Of a DNA stretch of 64,000 nucleotides, positions 23,715 to 37,853 are shown piece after piece. The DNA is from Sphagnum magellanicum (lineage: Eukaryota > Streptophyta > Sphagnopsida > Sphagnales > Sphagnaceae): positions 8,806,501-8,870,500 of the forward strand of contig CM038925.1 of the NCBI GenBank assembly GCA_021904315.1, given 5' to 3'. The notes under the pieces are model-generated. The model worked only from the letters and a program-made list of their open reading frames with translations, was not told where the DNA came from and ran no database searches. Within the stretch, counting starts at the first letter, position 1. Each line of letters opens with the position of its first letter. Both the position numbers and the translations under genes were made by a program.

Positions 23715-25642
23715 ATTTTATAGTTGTAAATCATTTGCAACTATAAATGTTTAGTGGCAAACGCTTGTAATTAAAAAATTTATCCCATATGTTTGGGCTT
23801 TCATTCTCATCTTGAAAAGTATATAATTAAATAGGTAAATGATAACTAATTAACTAACTAATTAACTAATAAAATTACTAATTATTTAATGAATACAATA
23901 TAGATTTTTTAATAAACTTGATAATTAATTAATCAATAACTAAACTAGAAAACTAACTAATTCACTTTGTAAACTATCTAACTAACTAATTATTTATAAT
24001 AATAATCATCAATATCTTATGATTATTTAATTAATTAGCTAGATAAATAGTAATTATATATATATAAACTATAATAATCTATCAACCAATTTAATTAACT
24101 TGTAATTGGTTAATATTGAGAATAATTAATTAATTATTAATAACTAATAAATTAATATAATAATTGAACTATTCAATATTGAATAATTACTAAATATTAA
24201 TTATAAATATGAGCACTATTTTATTAAAACCTATCATAGGCTAACTATTTTATGATAATTATTCCCATTATTATTTTCTTTTATATAGTTAATAATAAAT
24301 ATAAGTGTAAATATTTAATAATAGCAATAACATTAATTCAATTATTATTGTAGTTAGTTGGTAGCCAAGGTTAACTATTTTATTTTTATTATTCATATTA
24401 TTATTTCATTCATTAAAGCTGTTTATGAACTATTACAATAAATATTTTATATTTTTAATAAATATATTTTTCCTTCAAAAATAATTTATGCATTTGTATA
24501 ATAATTTATTAGATTTCCATTCTAATTAATACAATCATTATTATAAAATAATAAAATAATAAAACTTAAAATTAAAATGATATATCATTAATTTATTATA
24601 ATCATTGAAATATTAATAATGAATGAATATCAATTATAAATTTGAAATATAAAAATTGAAAACTATACATTAATATTTCCTAATAATTATTATATTAATC
24701 TAATAATACTTCATAATTGATACTTATAATAATAATAATAATGTAATTTGTAGCTAACATAGGTTAGCTATTTATTATTATTGTATATTATTATGTCATT
24801 TGTTAAAGCTATTATGATTTATTTTAATTAATTTTTCGTTTTTTAATAAATAAAAATTAATGCTTAATAAGTACATTAGTCATTTGAAAAGAATTTAATA
24901 ATAATATATTAATATGTTAAGTTTGTAATAATTACTTTTAAATAATTATATAATTATTTTTCCTATCATTTTAATATCATCATCATCATCATCATTATGT
25001 AATAAAATATTACTATTTTCAAAATTTAGTCAAAGATAATATCGAAATTTAGTTTATTATTTCATGTAATTTATATTAATATATAATATAATATTAATTC
25101 AAATAATAATAATTTTCATTTGTAATAATTTTAATAAATATAATAAAATGGTTTGGATAAACTTTTAATATGGGCATAATATATTTATCAAATATGTTAC
25201 ATAAAATTTTAATATACTCAAAATATATACTATTTAATGTAACCATAATATCAAGGCCATTTATGCTAATAATAATACTTGAATACACATCTAATATGGT
25301 TGTTCATATAAATTTCAAATACACATTTATAAATCTTAATACACCTAATTATATTCCTTATAATTCACAAAATACACCTTTGTATACTCATAAGGTTACA
25401 ACTAAATTGGTCACATTTGCAACTAATGGGACATAAATTGTTCTTCTTGGATGAAAATTAAATAAAATGTTATTCACATGGAAGGATGAACACCAAAATA
25501 GTCACAAATTAGTTGCACTATAATTGCAAATATGACCAACGTAATAAATAGTTGCAAAAATGTCCAAATGTAGTTGCAAATAATTAATAGTCACATGTAA
25601 TTGCAAATATAATGGTTACATTTTGGCCAATTTCTACTAGTG
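23715..25642. mobile_element. CACTA-like element, truncated copy C
   Basis: From 23776 ('TTTATCCCATATGTTTGGGC') the sequence follows the interior of the complete element at 35641 onward. It runs through the AT-rich core (for example 'CATCAATATCTTATGATTA') to a matching terminus ...GGCCAATTTCTACTAGTG at 25642. Subterminal TAGTTGCAAAT words are repeated near the end, as expected for transposase binding sites. No CACTAG left terminus was found in the 1.5 kb upstream, so the left side is lost or rearranged. No coding capacity. Confidence 0.75.
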
Positions 25643-28600
25643 TATAAGTAATCTAAACTAAAGGGTAGGGGAGAATAAGTAAATAGAGATAACATGAAAA
25701 ATGGTTAGAACCCAAAAGTAGCTACCTTCCCTAAGTCTCTAGTACCTTCAACACCCTTAGATATTGTCTAGGGGGTCTACAAACCTTATATCACTACTAT
25801 CCCTCCTTTCTCTCTTTGGAAGGTCCTCTGTGGTTTTGCCTGCTACTTACAACACCTTGGGAAGTTCCTCCTCTACTTTCTACTGCTTACAACTAGTTAC
25901 TTTCACTCCTAGTGCGTGCCTATTGCTTGTAATAATACCTTTTAATCTGTAGGTGGTTATTTGTTGGTCTTTACTTACTACTTTCCACCATCAAGGACTA
26001 GTTGTTACCCTCATGTGGCAACTAATAGCTTAGTGTTATAGAGGCTACCAAGTGGTAAACCTCGTTATTCTGTGTCCTATAAGAAATGCACACATATTAT
26101 CTCAAGAAAGCCTCTTATTTATATAATATAAACTATCTTACCTTCTACATTTAATAAAATAACAATACAACACAAGACACTTGAGTCCTTCAACCATCCT
26201 CCATTAAAATCACAGACAAAATACATACATTTTTTTCCATTCCTCTCCTAGTCCTCCTACATTCCCCATGTCACATTACACAAGTCTTGAATGAATTAGA
26301 AATCCCCCAACACCTCCTCTAGTCCTTCCCCACATATTACACAAGGCCCACATTGACCCCTAAAAAATAAGTCCCTTATCTTAATCCCTTCCTAAAAATT
26401 TCCTAGACGATTGGGTAAATTACCCCCCAACCATTCACTAAGCCAAGTTACTTAATCCCATTAGCTTCATCCATTGGGTAAAGGATGATAAGTCTACGAC
26501 TAGCAACTATTAATTACTAGGATGCCTATGAAACAAAAAAATCTAGTGATTTCTATTCGTTAACATACTTGATTTATTTTTCTGGCAACAATTTTTTTTA
26601 AAGATGTGTATGGAGCTTTGAACAACTAAAATTAAATGGAAAATTTCACACCACATCATTTGCACATTATGTACATCAATACATTTGAGGCCTCTTTTGC
26701 GAAGAAGAAAAAGACCCAACACAATTGTGATGATGTGTTATCCACAAACTTAGATTCATTTTCAATGATGCATATCAAACTCACCATTATGCAATTTTTT
26801 CCATTACAAGGACTTTAATGACTATTATTGTGAATTTGGTAACATTTGTTTTATCATGCACTTGGACTTCAATGGAAAATTTATATCTACACATTCATGG
26901 CCAATACAAATTGGTTCAAAATCATCTAAGGACATTATATTGTCCATGATTGTCATCTATAAGTTAATATCCAAACAATAATATTGTTTAGGTAAGATAT
27001 TGGTGACTACAACTCATAATAAAAAAGAAAAAACCATTAACCATAAACAACAATGATGCAAAAAAGCAAAATTGTGTGACAAATGTAAAATATTCAACAC
27101 ATAACTTCAATATTTCAAATTGTAATGTAGTTTAAGTTTAATGTAGCAATATACCAAACTTTTAATAAAACAAAATTGATAACAAAACAACAATTGTAGT
27201 TCCATATTATTACACTATTCCAATCCCCCATTCCATGGTTGACAAAGAATAAACAATTCCAACTTAAATTACTTTACTAGGAACTCCATTGTTGGCATTG
27301 AAAGCACTAGTCCATGTAATGATTCATTAGAAAAAATTGTATGTAAATTTTTAAGTGCCTATCAAAATACAATACAATCTTAAAGGGGCAATATTAGTCC
27401 CAATATCAGTTTTCCAAAAGATATGCTAGTATGGTTTGGTAATAACTTGGCTAATAAGATATACAATATTGGTTACATTATAAAATATTAGTAAGATATG
27501 TTCAATAATTCATATTATATTAGATTTAGGTTTTACATACTCCTATTTTACTGTCATCACATACCAAAATGTCATTAGTATACCAATCCAACACAAGTTT
27601 GTACCTTCAAATATGCACAAAATGCATTATTTCCAAAAATGCCAATTAAAATGCAATAAAAAATTTATTATTAATTATTGGCATGTCATGATGATTGGTT
27701 CATGTGGTGATATTTAAATAATCCTTCACATCATATCAAGTCCATTTTCCCATGTCTATCAATGGGGAAAATGAAATAATTAACATTTTATGTTGGATGT
27801 TTTTATATACCACTTGAGGTTTTATTAAGTTTTTTATTCATGTTTGTGGATTCGAATTGGTGAATCATCAAAAAGGAGAGACCATGGGTTGAACCCACCA
27901 ATAATCAACCACCATTCCACATACAAAAGAAAAACCATTATTGAAATTCAATCAAACATATAAAAACAATAATAAAAAAATTGGTAGAACCCAACCATGG
28001 CATAGAGGATTGATTATTGTCATAATCTAATAATGATTGAAAAGTTTTGGGAAAAAGTGGTTAATTATGTTGGAAGTGTGTTCTTCCCATACCTTTTTAG
28101 TTGCTACTACCAAAGAAACTAAGTTGTAAAGGAATATTGTAGAGATATGGCAAATGTTGGTGTCATTCTAGTTGTAGGTATTTGATTTCATTGTCAAGTC
28201 TCTTCATTGTGCAATTATTTTACATTCTCGTTACTTGAATTGCAAATTTTTGTACAAGTCATGTTTGGTGTGTTGTAGAAGTTATTGTAGTTCATAGTTT
28301 GGGGTTATGTTTCTTCCTTTTGTGGTTTGAAACAAAAGATTTAGTACAGATCTAAATTTATTAACTAGGGTGTTAATTAACGCATTTGTGCACTAAAGTA
28401 AATATGGCATTTCAAAAGAGCTTTTACAAGGTAGGGTTTGTGTGCAAGTCTTATAAGGGGTTAGGAACTTGATATTAAATGAATCTTATTTGTTGTGAAT
28501 GTATTAGTAATCTCAAGTTCATGAATCTTCTTGCAACATTTGTACACATGTAAATGTCATTTTACTAGAAAACATCATATTATCTCAAGGTGAGATTTAC

Positions 28601-31600
28601 ATTCCACATCAAGTGCAAGTTCAACATACAAAATGTAGGCAATTTTGTAAAAATAGCATTCTTATTATAACTATATGACATGGAAGAATGTGATTCACAT
28701 ATTTTTGAAATACATATGAACCTAAGTCTTGTGATTCAATACCACACATGAGTAAAAGAGCCCAATTATAGATTTGAACTAAAATGTTGATATAGTAAAA
28801 AATATGATCAAAAGTTTGATTTAAATGTTAGAATATAATTTTTCATGACAAAGTTTTTGGGCAAATCTACTCAAGAACTCATAAATAACATTCTTATTTG
28901 ATATGGTACCAAAGGTTGTTATCTAACATTTGCAATTCCATGTTATACATTTCTAATTTTGACTTCTTTCTAACTATGCATACTGTGTAACTTTTAGTTT
29001 TATCCTTGCCTTATTAATTTGTATGTTGTCCATTTTTATATTAAAATTTGACATTTGAATAAAAAATTATGATATAATTAAGGTGTAATACAAAAATCAT
29101 ATGTGATTGAAATTCAAGTTTGTTTATTCAAATTCTTTTAAAAATTTCAAATTAATTCAAATGTTTGAAGGAGTTGACCATTGAACTTTTGAACCAACAT
29201 CAATATTTTTTTAATATGATCCTTGAAAATTCCCATTGTTTGGGTTAATAAAAGATATAAAGCCACCCAACATAATAAACATTCCTAATTAGCTTTAAGT
29301 GTTGATGTGCCAATATTGTACCTTGATTGAATAAAGGTCATGCCACATTATAGTTAGTAGTAGAAAGTGACATGGAAGCTTCTATTATTGAAAGTAGAAA
29401 CATTCTCAAATCCACATTAGTATAAACCTTATTTTGATACCTGCATAGTTGAGAAATAACTTAAAGAAAGAAAATTGTAGTGGTGGGGTCACACCTGAAA
29501 AAAATAGCAACAAATAAAAATCATTTTTGCAATGTTTCATAGCAAAAATCTAGGTGAGTTCATAACAAATTTGAATTCAGGACAAAAGAAAAAACTTATA
29601 GACTATGTATATCCAAGGAGTGTTTTTCATTAATTTTGTTTAAACACAATTTTCCTCCACTTCAACTACATCTAAATAGACATTTCACACAATTTGTTAT
29701 AATCATGTAATAATCACAAAAGCCACCAATGATCTTCTTCACTTTAATACAATTTTATTTGACAACATCTTCATAATAACTCAAAAAATGCATTGTATTC
29801 ATGGCATTATCAATAATTATCATATTCAGATTTAATGTTAAATGTTTGCCTTCAATAATCAACAAATAGTAAATATGGGACAATATGTAGTGAAGGAACA
29901 TACAAATGCCACAAGTTGACCAATTATTATGGTAAAGTAATTAATAACAATCAATGGCTAGCCATTTAAAATTAGCGATTTTCTTTTCCAAAGTCTTTTG
30001 ATACTCTCAATATCATATGTGAATTTACAAAAATTAAGCCCATTTTCACATCCATGTGGCATTAACTTGATCAAAAATTTGGCATGTACATGCCATTTTA
30101 TTGCAACTATAAAAGCTCCTCTTAGTCTATTTCAAAAATATATAAACAAAGGTCATCTTCAATTCTCAATGATAACGATCATCCTAACATTTGAAAACAA
30201 TATTTATATTTCAAGATGTTTAATTTGTGAAATATATCATCACATATTTATTACATATTAAATTTGAATAATTTTAATGACAAGGGGAATGAAGAATTAG
30301 TATATATGGGCGATTTTTTAAAAAGTATGTTCATCCATGTGTAGATTGCACAAACAATTTCATAGACAATTCATACCTATTTCATTTTCAAGTCTACTAC
30401 TTCATTCCTTTCCCCTACCCATCAACATGGATATGAAAATAAAAATAAAAATGTGCACTTTCATGTCCATAATATTTATATAAATTCAAATTATTGTATT
30501 CAAAATAACATAAATAACAATGAACTATTGGAAACCATATGGGAATGGAAAAAAAAGGGAATAAAAAGTTGATTGTCACTCACATTGCGAAACAACGTGG
30601 AGCTTGAATGTGTTAAATGTGGTATGTAATGTCATTTGTTTCATTCTAACCATATGAATAAATCAAATACAATTCATTATGATGAGAAAATAAAACCCTA
30701 TTTCACTTGAGTTATCCAACTAAAAATAACAACTTTACATTTGTATGCACACCAAACAAAAAATTTGCATAAGCATTCCTCAAAGATCTCAAGTTAAAAA
30801 ATTTAATAAGTTTTTCAAGGCCTTGAAATTTTTGCATTGGTGCCTTTCTTTTTTTGGACTTTGAATATGTCGTAATGTTGAAAATTTCACTAAAAAATGG
30901 GAGGGCAAAGTTTTAAAATGGACTTCCCATAATTGATTTTTCATCCATCCATCATCCAACCAACATGACTAAGTTGCGAGGTATTGTTTCACTCTTTGCC
31001 CAAGAGATGGAGGATGCCATTTCATCCCAAGGTTAGGGTTAATTGATGAACGTTAGGATTTCAAACATTCAAAACATGGTTACTATCTGGGTTTCATTGA
31101 TTAAAGGAGGAACAATCTCTTGCTTCATTCACCGACTTATCAAAATCATTCTTGGAATAATTTTAAGACCTAATTGTAAAATTGTGTGATTTTGTGTGAC
31201 CAATTTCGTTTCTACATTATGAGCTTTGAAGTTGTCAACAAGTGTATGCATTAACCAATGTTGTATGTCCATATCGCTAAAAAAATTCTTAAATCTATAA
31301 TTCCATAAATGACTAATTTTGTAGTCATACTAGACATTATATGATTAAAGGTCTTTAGTTATAACAAATAAGTAGCAAAGGACAAGTAGTCATTGAATCT
31401 TCAACATGGCAATTTTCATCCTATAGTCATTAAAGACAAGTCATAGAGGATAAACCATATATAATGTTGAGGTGTCATATAATGAATGACTAAAATATGA
31501 TTGGAAGACATTGGACCATTTGATTACTTGAATTTATACCTAAATTATTTTTTTAATAGATTATTATTCTAATAACGATGTTTCATCAAAACTGGTTTAT

Positions 31601-31980
31601 GTAGGTTAGGTATTTTGGTGACTATCATTGTGACAATTCCAAAGTCATTCCAAATTATAATTCATTATAAATCAATTTTCAATTTAGAATTGTTTCTTGT
31701 TATTTGTCTTGCACCTTTTTTAGTGTTTTTGTTTGTTTATATCTTGTTTTTCTTACACTTTTTCAATGTTCCTTTTTTTGTCTATTTGTATGTTGTTGTG
31801 AATTTATTTAATGAATCATAATTTTGTTGGCATTTTGCCTACCAAATGAAGAATAAATAATGAATTGGAACAAATTGACATATAGTGAATTTTTAAAAAA
31901 AATATTTGGAAAAGACAAATTTGATCACAACAAAATTATTATGTCCACCACAAAAAAAATCATTGTCACTAGTAGTGTGA
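25643..31980. other. Intergenic, no gene seen
   Basis: 6.3 kb of AT-rich sequence. Open frames are short (under 90 codons), lack recognised domains and are what chance gives at this composition. No clear RNA gene, long terminal repeat or tandem array was seen. Old unrecognisable transposon remains are likely. Confidence 0.5.
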
Positions 31981-32019
31981 AATAGTGTGGAGCCCAAATA
32001 AATATTTTTTAATAAGTAG

Positions 32020-32140
32020 GTAGGTAAGTAATATGTCTAGGTAGATGGAAAAAGGCAGGTAATAGCTTAACCTACATAACCTAACCTACATAACTTGTTT
32101 AACCTACCTAACTACCTTAGTATACCTATTACCCTAGCCT
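32020..32140. repeat. GTAG/CTAC-rich inverted block
   Basis: GTAGGTAGGTAAGTA words on the left are followed by CTACCTAACTACC-type words on the right, so the block can fold back. It precedes the long GTAG tract and resembles the block inside the CACTA element near 35.3 kb. Confidence 0.5.
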
Positions 32141-32309
32141 TTTAGGAATGCATATAAGTTGTAAGTATTAGGAATTGAAACAAGTGCACCTTCACAATCA
32201 TAAACCAAGTCCTTACCAATGGACTATGACATCAAAAGGTCTCCAATTTTGGTCAAGATTTTTATTTCACATGTTTGTTTCATATCATTACAAGATTATG
32301 AAGTAGGTA

Positions 32310-32909
32310 ACAAGTTGCAAGATGATAGGTAGGAGGTAATACATATGGATATAAGAGATAGGAAATAAAAAGTAGGTAAGTAAGTAGGTAGGTTGACGAG
32401 GTAGGTAGGTGGGTGCATGGGTAGGCAAGTAGGTAAATAGGTAAGTACGTGGGTGGGTAAGTAAATAAATAGGTAAATGGGTGGGTGGGTTGGTGGGTAG
32501 GTAAGTAGATAGTAGGTGCATGGTTGGGTATGTGTGTAGGTGGGTAGGTAAATAGGTAGGTAGGTGGGTGAGTGTGTGGGTGGGTAGGTAAATAGATAAT
32601 AGGTGCATGGTTGGGTATGTGTGCAGGTGGATAGGTAAATAGGTGGTAGGTGGGTGAGTGTGTGGGTGGGTAGGTAAGTAGGTAAATATGTAAGTATGTG
32701 GGTGGGTAAATAAATAGATAGGTAGGTGGGTGGGTTGGTGGGTAGGTAAGTAAGTAGTAGGTGCGTGGTTAGATATGTGTGTAGGTGGGTAAGTAAATAG
32801 TTAAGTAGGTAGGTGATAAATAGGTGGTAGGTAGGTGGTTTGGTGGGTAAGTAAGTAAGTAGGTTGATAGATGGGTGGGTGGGTAGGTACATAAGTAGGT
32901 GGGGGGTAG
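32310..32909. repeat. Degenerate (GTAG/GTGG)n tetranucleotide tract, ~600 bp
   Basis: Long impure array of GTAG, GTGG, GTAA and GTTG tetranucleotides. Because the unit is four bases, two minus-strand frames stay open for 100-209 codons and read LPTY/LPTH repeats. These are repeat artefacts and not genes. Confidence 0.9.
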
Positions 32910-33240
32910 GGTTGTTTATGTTCATATCAAATGACTTGTAGTCATTTTTTAATCATTGTAATGCCAATTGGATGTCCATGTCACTTTGTCATCAGACATG
33001 GATGCCATATAGATGAAATAAAAATGATGAAATTTGACACCCTCCATTTTGTTATCACTTCATCGTCTACTAGTTGCATGCCCCACAAATATGTGATTAT
33101 GACTTTTTACACATAGGATTCAAAGTAATAGTCTATGACCAAAGTCATACATATAATCATTTAAGATTTCAAGTAGTCATAGATTTCTTGGTTGCAAAGG
33201 AATTTTTTTTGGTCAACCTTTTATTAATTAACCACAAATC

Positions 33241-33490
33241 TAACCTTTTTTAATGTTAAATTTATAATTATCAGATGTACAAGTTTTTCTTTTTTAAATG
33301 TTAAATCTATAGTTATCAAATGTATAGTTATGACCTTTTAAAATGTTAAATTTATAGTATTGAATGTATAAATTTGACCTTTTTAAATATAAAATTTTTA
33401 GTTATCAAATACACAAATTTGACCTTCTTAATGTTACATATGTAATTATTAGATGTACAAATTTGACTTCTTTAAGTGTTCAATTAGAAT
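33241..33490. repeat. 44 bp minisatellite, array 1 (~6 units)
   Basis: The unit is roughly TTTGACCTTTTTAA, TGTTAAATTTATAG, TTATCAAATGTACAAA, and it repeats about six times. It is the same family as the array at 43090-43335. Confidence 0.8.
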
Positions 33491-34859
33491 CGGTAATTAT
33501 TTTATTAAATGATATTAACATCAAAAATTTGGTTTTTTTAAGTCCACACTCCTTTTGTATGATTTTAAAAGCTTTAAATTTTCAAAAAAACACCACACCT
33601 TTCTTTTTGCATGCGACAAACCACACATCGATAATAACAAAACTTATTCTTCTTTCATTTTGATGACTCTTACTAATTTTTTTATTTGGGACAAAAAAAA
33701 AGAAAGGAAAGAAATGAAAGAAAAATGGTAGTAGCTACAATAGCCTAGGTTGTAATTAGAGTGCAATGGGCACCATTTTAATCTACAAGCAACAAAGGAG
33801 GTGGTGGATATGTAGGAATTGTAGTAGTAGAATCTAGATGAAGCCATCACCAATGAACTAATACTAGTGCAAGTTTCAAGGCATAATAGAAGATCAAGAA
33901 AGGGGGGGATTAAGGAAACAAAGGAAGGCCACAAAAGTGGATTGTGTTTTCCTTTAAAGGCCATTATGTTCAGGGTAACCAATCCATGAAAAGGTTGAAG
34001 TAGGGGGGTTTTTTTAAAAATAAATTATAAATCAAAATTTCCCTTTTGTATCTAGTGGATTATGGGACCCAAACAACAAGGGAAAACAATTGAAAGTAGT
34101 AACACTTGGTATTAAAAGGTCCTTAAGGTAAGCAAAGGTCAATGCAACATAAAATACATACTTCATTAGTTCACCTAGCTAATTAGCCAACCAAGAATGT
34201 CGTGGTGCATCTTATGAGCATGTGAAGACATAGTAAGCTTTCCACCACAAAGTTAGGTATCATTTGAAAATTTGTTGTACATAGTTTTTGAAGTGGATTG
34301 AAATCCTTGTGAAAAGGGTAACTAATCCACTATATTCACATTTTAGGAAACGTGACGTTATTTGTTTCAAGTCCTACATGATTGGGAATAAGGAGGGAAA
34401 CATGTAATATTTTGGTATTAAGGTGTCTTGTTGTGTTGAACCCAATAAAACAATGATCATGACACCCAAGCCTATACTGAAGTTAGGGTTTGGCTTTAGC
34501 ATAATGCTCTAACCAAGGACCCTTAGGAAGTTTCTTATTATTTTTCCTTTAGTTATATTTAGTCTTATGTGGTTAGCTTTGTAAATTTAAGATTGCTTTG
34601 TATTAATAAGCAATCTTTAAAAAATGGGGCTTATGCTCTTAGTAGGCCTCCTTCTTAATGGGCACCAAACATCGCATTCCCTTAATTCATCATGTTTTAT
34701 CGAACTTCATAGCTCCCATTACCCATTTGTTTTATCATGCACCACCATAGACTTATTCTCCACCCCACCTCCCATGCAAACCACAAACCACCCACTAGTT
34801 ACCCCTCCCATTCTAACGAATGACACACCATTTACTAGTTCCCTTTATTGGGCCCCAAC
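33491..34859. other. Intergenic, no gene seen
   Basis: No recognised gene. The last 240 bp form the left flank of the CACTA insertion and may belong to the same older retroelement as the sequence after 37850, which I could not prove. Confidence 0.45.
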
Positions 34860-35279
34860 CACTAGTAGAAAATGGCCATTTTACAACTGGTCCATGCGAC
34901 TAAGTTTTAGTTGCAAGCGACATTTGCAACTAAAATCTTAATAGTCGCGTTGGACAAGTCGCATAGGACACTAGTCGCAAACGACAACGAATTTTGGATG
35001 AAGGAAAAAATCAACAAAATACGCCTTCATCCTTTGATTTGTCATATACGTATTGTCGTTTACAACTAGGATGCGACTTTTTTGGTGAACAATGGGAACA
35101 ATTTATGTGTTACCACGTGTCCCAACTTTTAATAATTAATTAATTTTTATTCTTTTGAAATAATCCAAGATGCTTAATTTTTATGTTTAGATGGTTTAAA
35201 TTGTGACACGTGGAATATTAATTGAATTTGTCCATATTCAATTTAAATCAATATTTAGGTATGTAGGTTGAACTAAGTA

Positions 35280-35420
35280 CCTACCTACCTATATACTTAC
35301 CTACCCATATAGGCTAAACACCTATCTAAATAGGACCTATTTACCTACCTAGGCCAAATACCTACTTAGGTAGGTATGTAGGTAGAAAAGTAGGTAGGTA
35401 AGTTAGGGAAGTATGTAGTT
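35280..35420. repeat. CTAC/GTAG inverted repeat block
   Basis: Runs of CTAC-type words (about 35280-35370) are followed by GTAGGTAGGTAAG-type words (about 35372-35415) that can pair back. It lies inside the CACTA element. Confidence 0.6.
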
Positions 35421-35532
35421 AAGTGTAAATACATGAATATTTATATTTTATTTTGGGTTAAGTCTTTTTCATTGGCTCATCCCATATGTCCATATTTTTA
35501 AATATGAAAATATAAAGACAAAACACCTTGTT

Positions 35533-35690
35533 TATATATTTTTCAAGATGAAGATGAAAGCCAAAACATATGGGATAAACTTTTTAGTTGCAAGTCATTT
35601 GCGACTAAACATTTTTAGTCGCAAATGACTTGCAACTAAAAAGTTTATCCCATATGTTTTGGCTTTCATCCTCATCTTGAAAAATATATA
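35533..35690. repeat. 77 bp-arm palindrome with 4-nt loop
   Basis: 35533-35609 and 35614-35690 are reverse complements with a single mismatch. The loop is CATT. Arms contain TAGTTGCAAGTCATTTGCG and TTTATCCCATATGTTTTGGC. The truncated copy C keeps mainly the right arm. Confidence 0.95.
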
Positions 35691-37853
35691 ATTAAGTGGT
35701 AAGTGACAACTAATTAGCTAAAATTAGCTAATTATTTAATGAATAAAAAATAGAAAAATAAATTAATAAGCTAGTTAATTAATTATTTAACAACTAAATT
35801 AGATATTAACTAATTCACTTTATAAATTATCCAACTAACTAATTATTTATAATAATAATCATCAATATATTATGATTACTGCATTAATTATTTAATTATT
35901 TAATACTAAATATTACTTAATTTATTAGCTATATAAACAATAATAATATTTAATTTTCATTATATATGAACTATAATGATTTATCAACCAATTTCATTCA
36001 AATAATTAGCTAATTATTAATAATTAATCATTTATTATTTCATAACCAAATAAATTAACATAATAACTGAAATATAAATTAATTAATAATTAATGATTAT
36101 ATAAATTAAGTAGTAGTTTTTTTAATCTAATAATATAATTAAAACCTAGCCTAGGCTAACTATTTTATTACAATTATTCCCATTATTATTTTCATTTTTA
36201 TTATTCATATTATTACTTTATTCATTATAGATATTATTCATTATTACAATAAATATTTTTTATTTTTAACAAGAAACATTTTCCTTCGAAAATAATTTCT
36301 GCATTTGTATATTAATTTATTAGATTTCCATTTTAACTACTACAGTAATTATTATATAATATTAAAATTGAAAATAAAAACTATATAGTAATTGATCATA
36401 ATAATTGAATACTGAATAATGAATAAATATTAATTATAAAATTGAAATATAAAAACTTAAAACTATATATTAATATTTTCTGGTAATTATTATAATATAG
36501 TAATACTTCATAATTTATTACTAATAGTAATAATAATAATGTAATTTGTAGCTAGCCTAGGTTAGCTATTTTTTGTTACATATTATTATGTCATTTGAAA
36601 AGAATTTAATGATAATATAGTATTATATTAAACTTTTAGTAATTATTTTAGTAATTATATAATTATTTTTCCTATCATTCTAATTTAGTTTTTGAGTTGA
36701 AATACTAATTTCTAGATTCAAAAATAATAATTTAGAATTCAAATATCAATTTCTAAATCAAATAAGTTTTTTGAATTTAAATAACAGTTTCCAGAATTGA
36801 AATGTCCATTTTTAAACTTAATTAATAATTTTCAGACTAGAAGTATTAATTTTGAAAATCCCAAATAATAATTTGGAATTGAAATTTCAAGTTCAAATCA
36901 AATGATTATTGAAAAGTTAAATGAATTTTTTTCGAAATTGAAATATAAATTTCCATATTCATATAAAAATACTCAAAATTAAAATGTCCAGTTTTGTAAT
37001 CAATTAATAACCTTCTGAATTGAAATACTAATTTTTGGATTCGAAAACATGAATTTAGAATTGAAATATCAATTTTTAGATCAAAGAAGCCTTTTTGAAT
37101 TTAAATTGAAAATATCATATTCAAATCAAAAATTTGAAATTCAAATAATCTTTTAAACAATTGAAATAACAATTTTCAGATTCAAATATCAAGTTTCAAA
37201 TTCTAATATTGTTTTTAAAAACTAAAATAGTAGTTTTCGTAATTGAAATATCAATTTTCAGATTTGAATTAAAAATCCAATGTTCAAATATTAATTTTTG
37301 AGATTCATTATATGAAAATATCATATTGAAATCAAAAATTTGAAATTCAAATAATCTTTTAAACAATTGAAATAACAATTTTCAGATTCAAATATCAAGT
37401 TTCAAATTCAAATATTGTTTTAAAAAACAAAAATAATAGTTTTCATAATTGAAATATCAATTTTCAGATTTGAATTAAAAATCCAAAGTTCAAATATTAA
37501 TTTTGAGATTCATTATATGAACAATATACATACGTATGCATATATATAATTTCAATACATACATTAAAATACACCCGTATGTCATTGTAGAATACCTTTA
37601 GGATGCAACTAATTTGGTGACTACTTCGACTAATGGAACATATCAACCTATTAATGGATGAAAATGAATGTAAAATCGATCCAATCAATAGGATGAAAAT
37701 TTTAATAATTACATCATAGTTGTGAGAATGACCAAAATAGTTGAAATTTGGTTTTGTAGTTGCAAATGTTCCCAAATCCAGTCGCAAACAACTACAAGTC
37801 GCATGTAGTCATAAATGGAGTGGTTACATTTTGGCTAATTTCTACTAGTGAAC

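Larger units (their letters stand above)
34860..37850. mobile_element. Complete non-autonomous CACTA element (copy B), 2,991 bp
   Basis: The left end is CACTAGTAGAAAATGGCCA and the right end is ...TGGCTAATTTCTACTAGTG, so the termini are inverted repeats starting CACTAGTAGAAA. Both sides are flanked by AAC (34857-34859 and 37851-37853), the 3 bp target duplication of CACTA (En/Spm) elements. Subterminal words TAGTTGCAAAT and AGTCGCAAACGAC recur in both orientations, as expected for transposase-binding sites. The interior is AT-rich, has no transposase frame and contains a long palindrome (35533-35690). It is presumably mobilised in trans by an autonomous relative. Confidence 0.9.

Noticed and set aside
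27860-28030. tRNA-like or inverted-repeat structure around 'GGGTTGAACCCACC'
   Set aside because: No cloverleaf could be drawn, and the inverted matches are short and imperfect.
32288-32925. Two long minus-strand open frames reading LPTY/LPTH repeats (106 and 209 codons)
   Set aside because: They are translations of a period-4 DNA repeat; all frames give repetitive peptides and there is no gene context.
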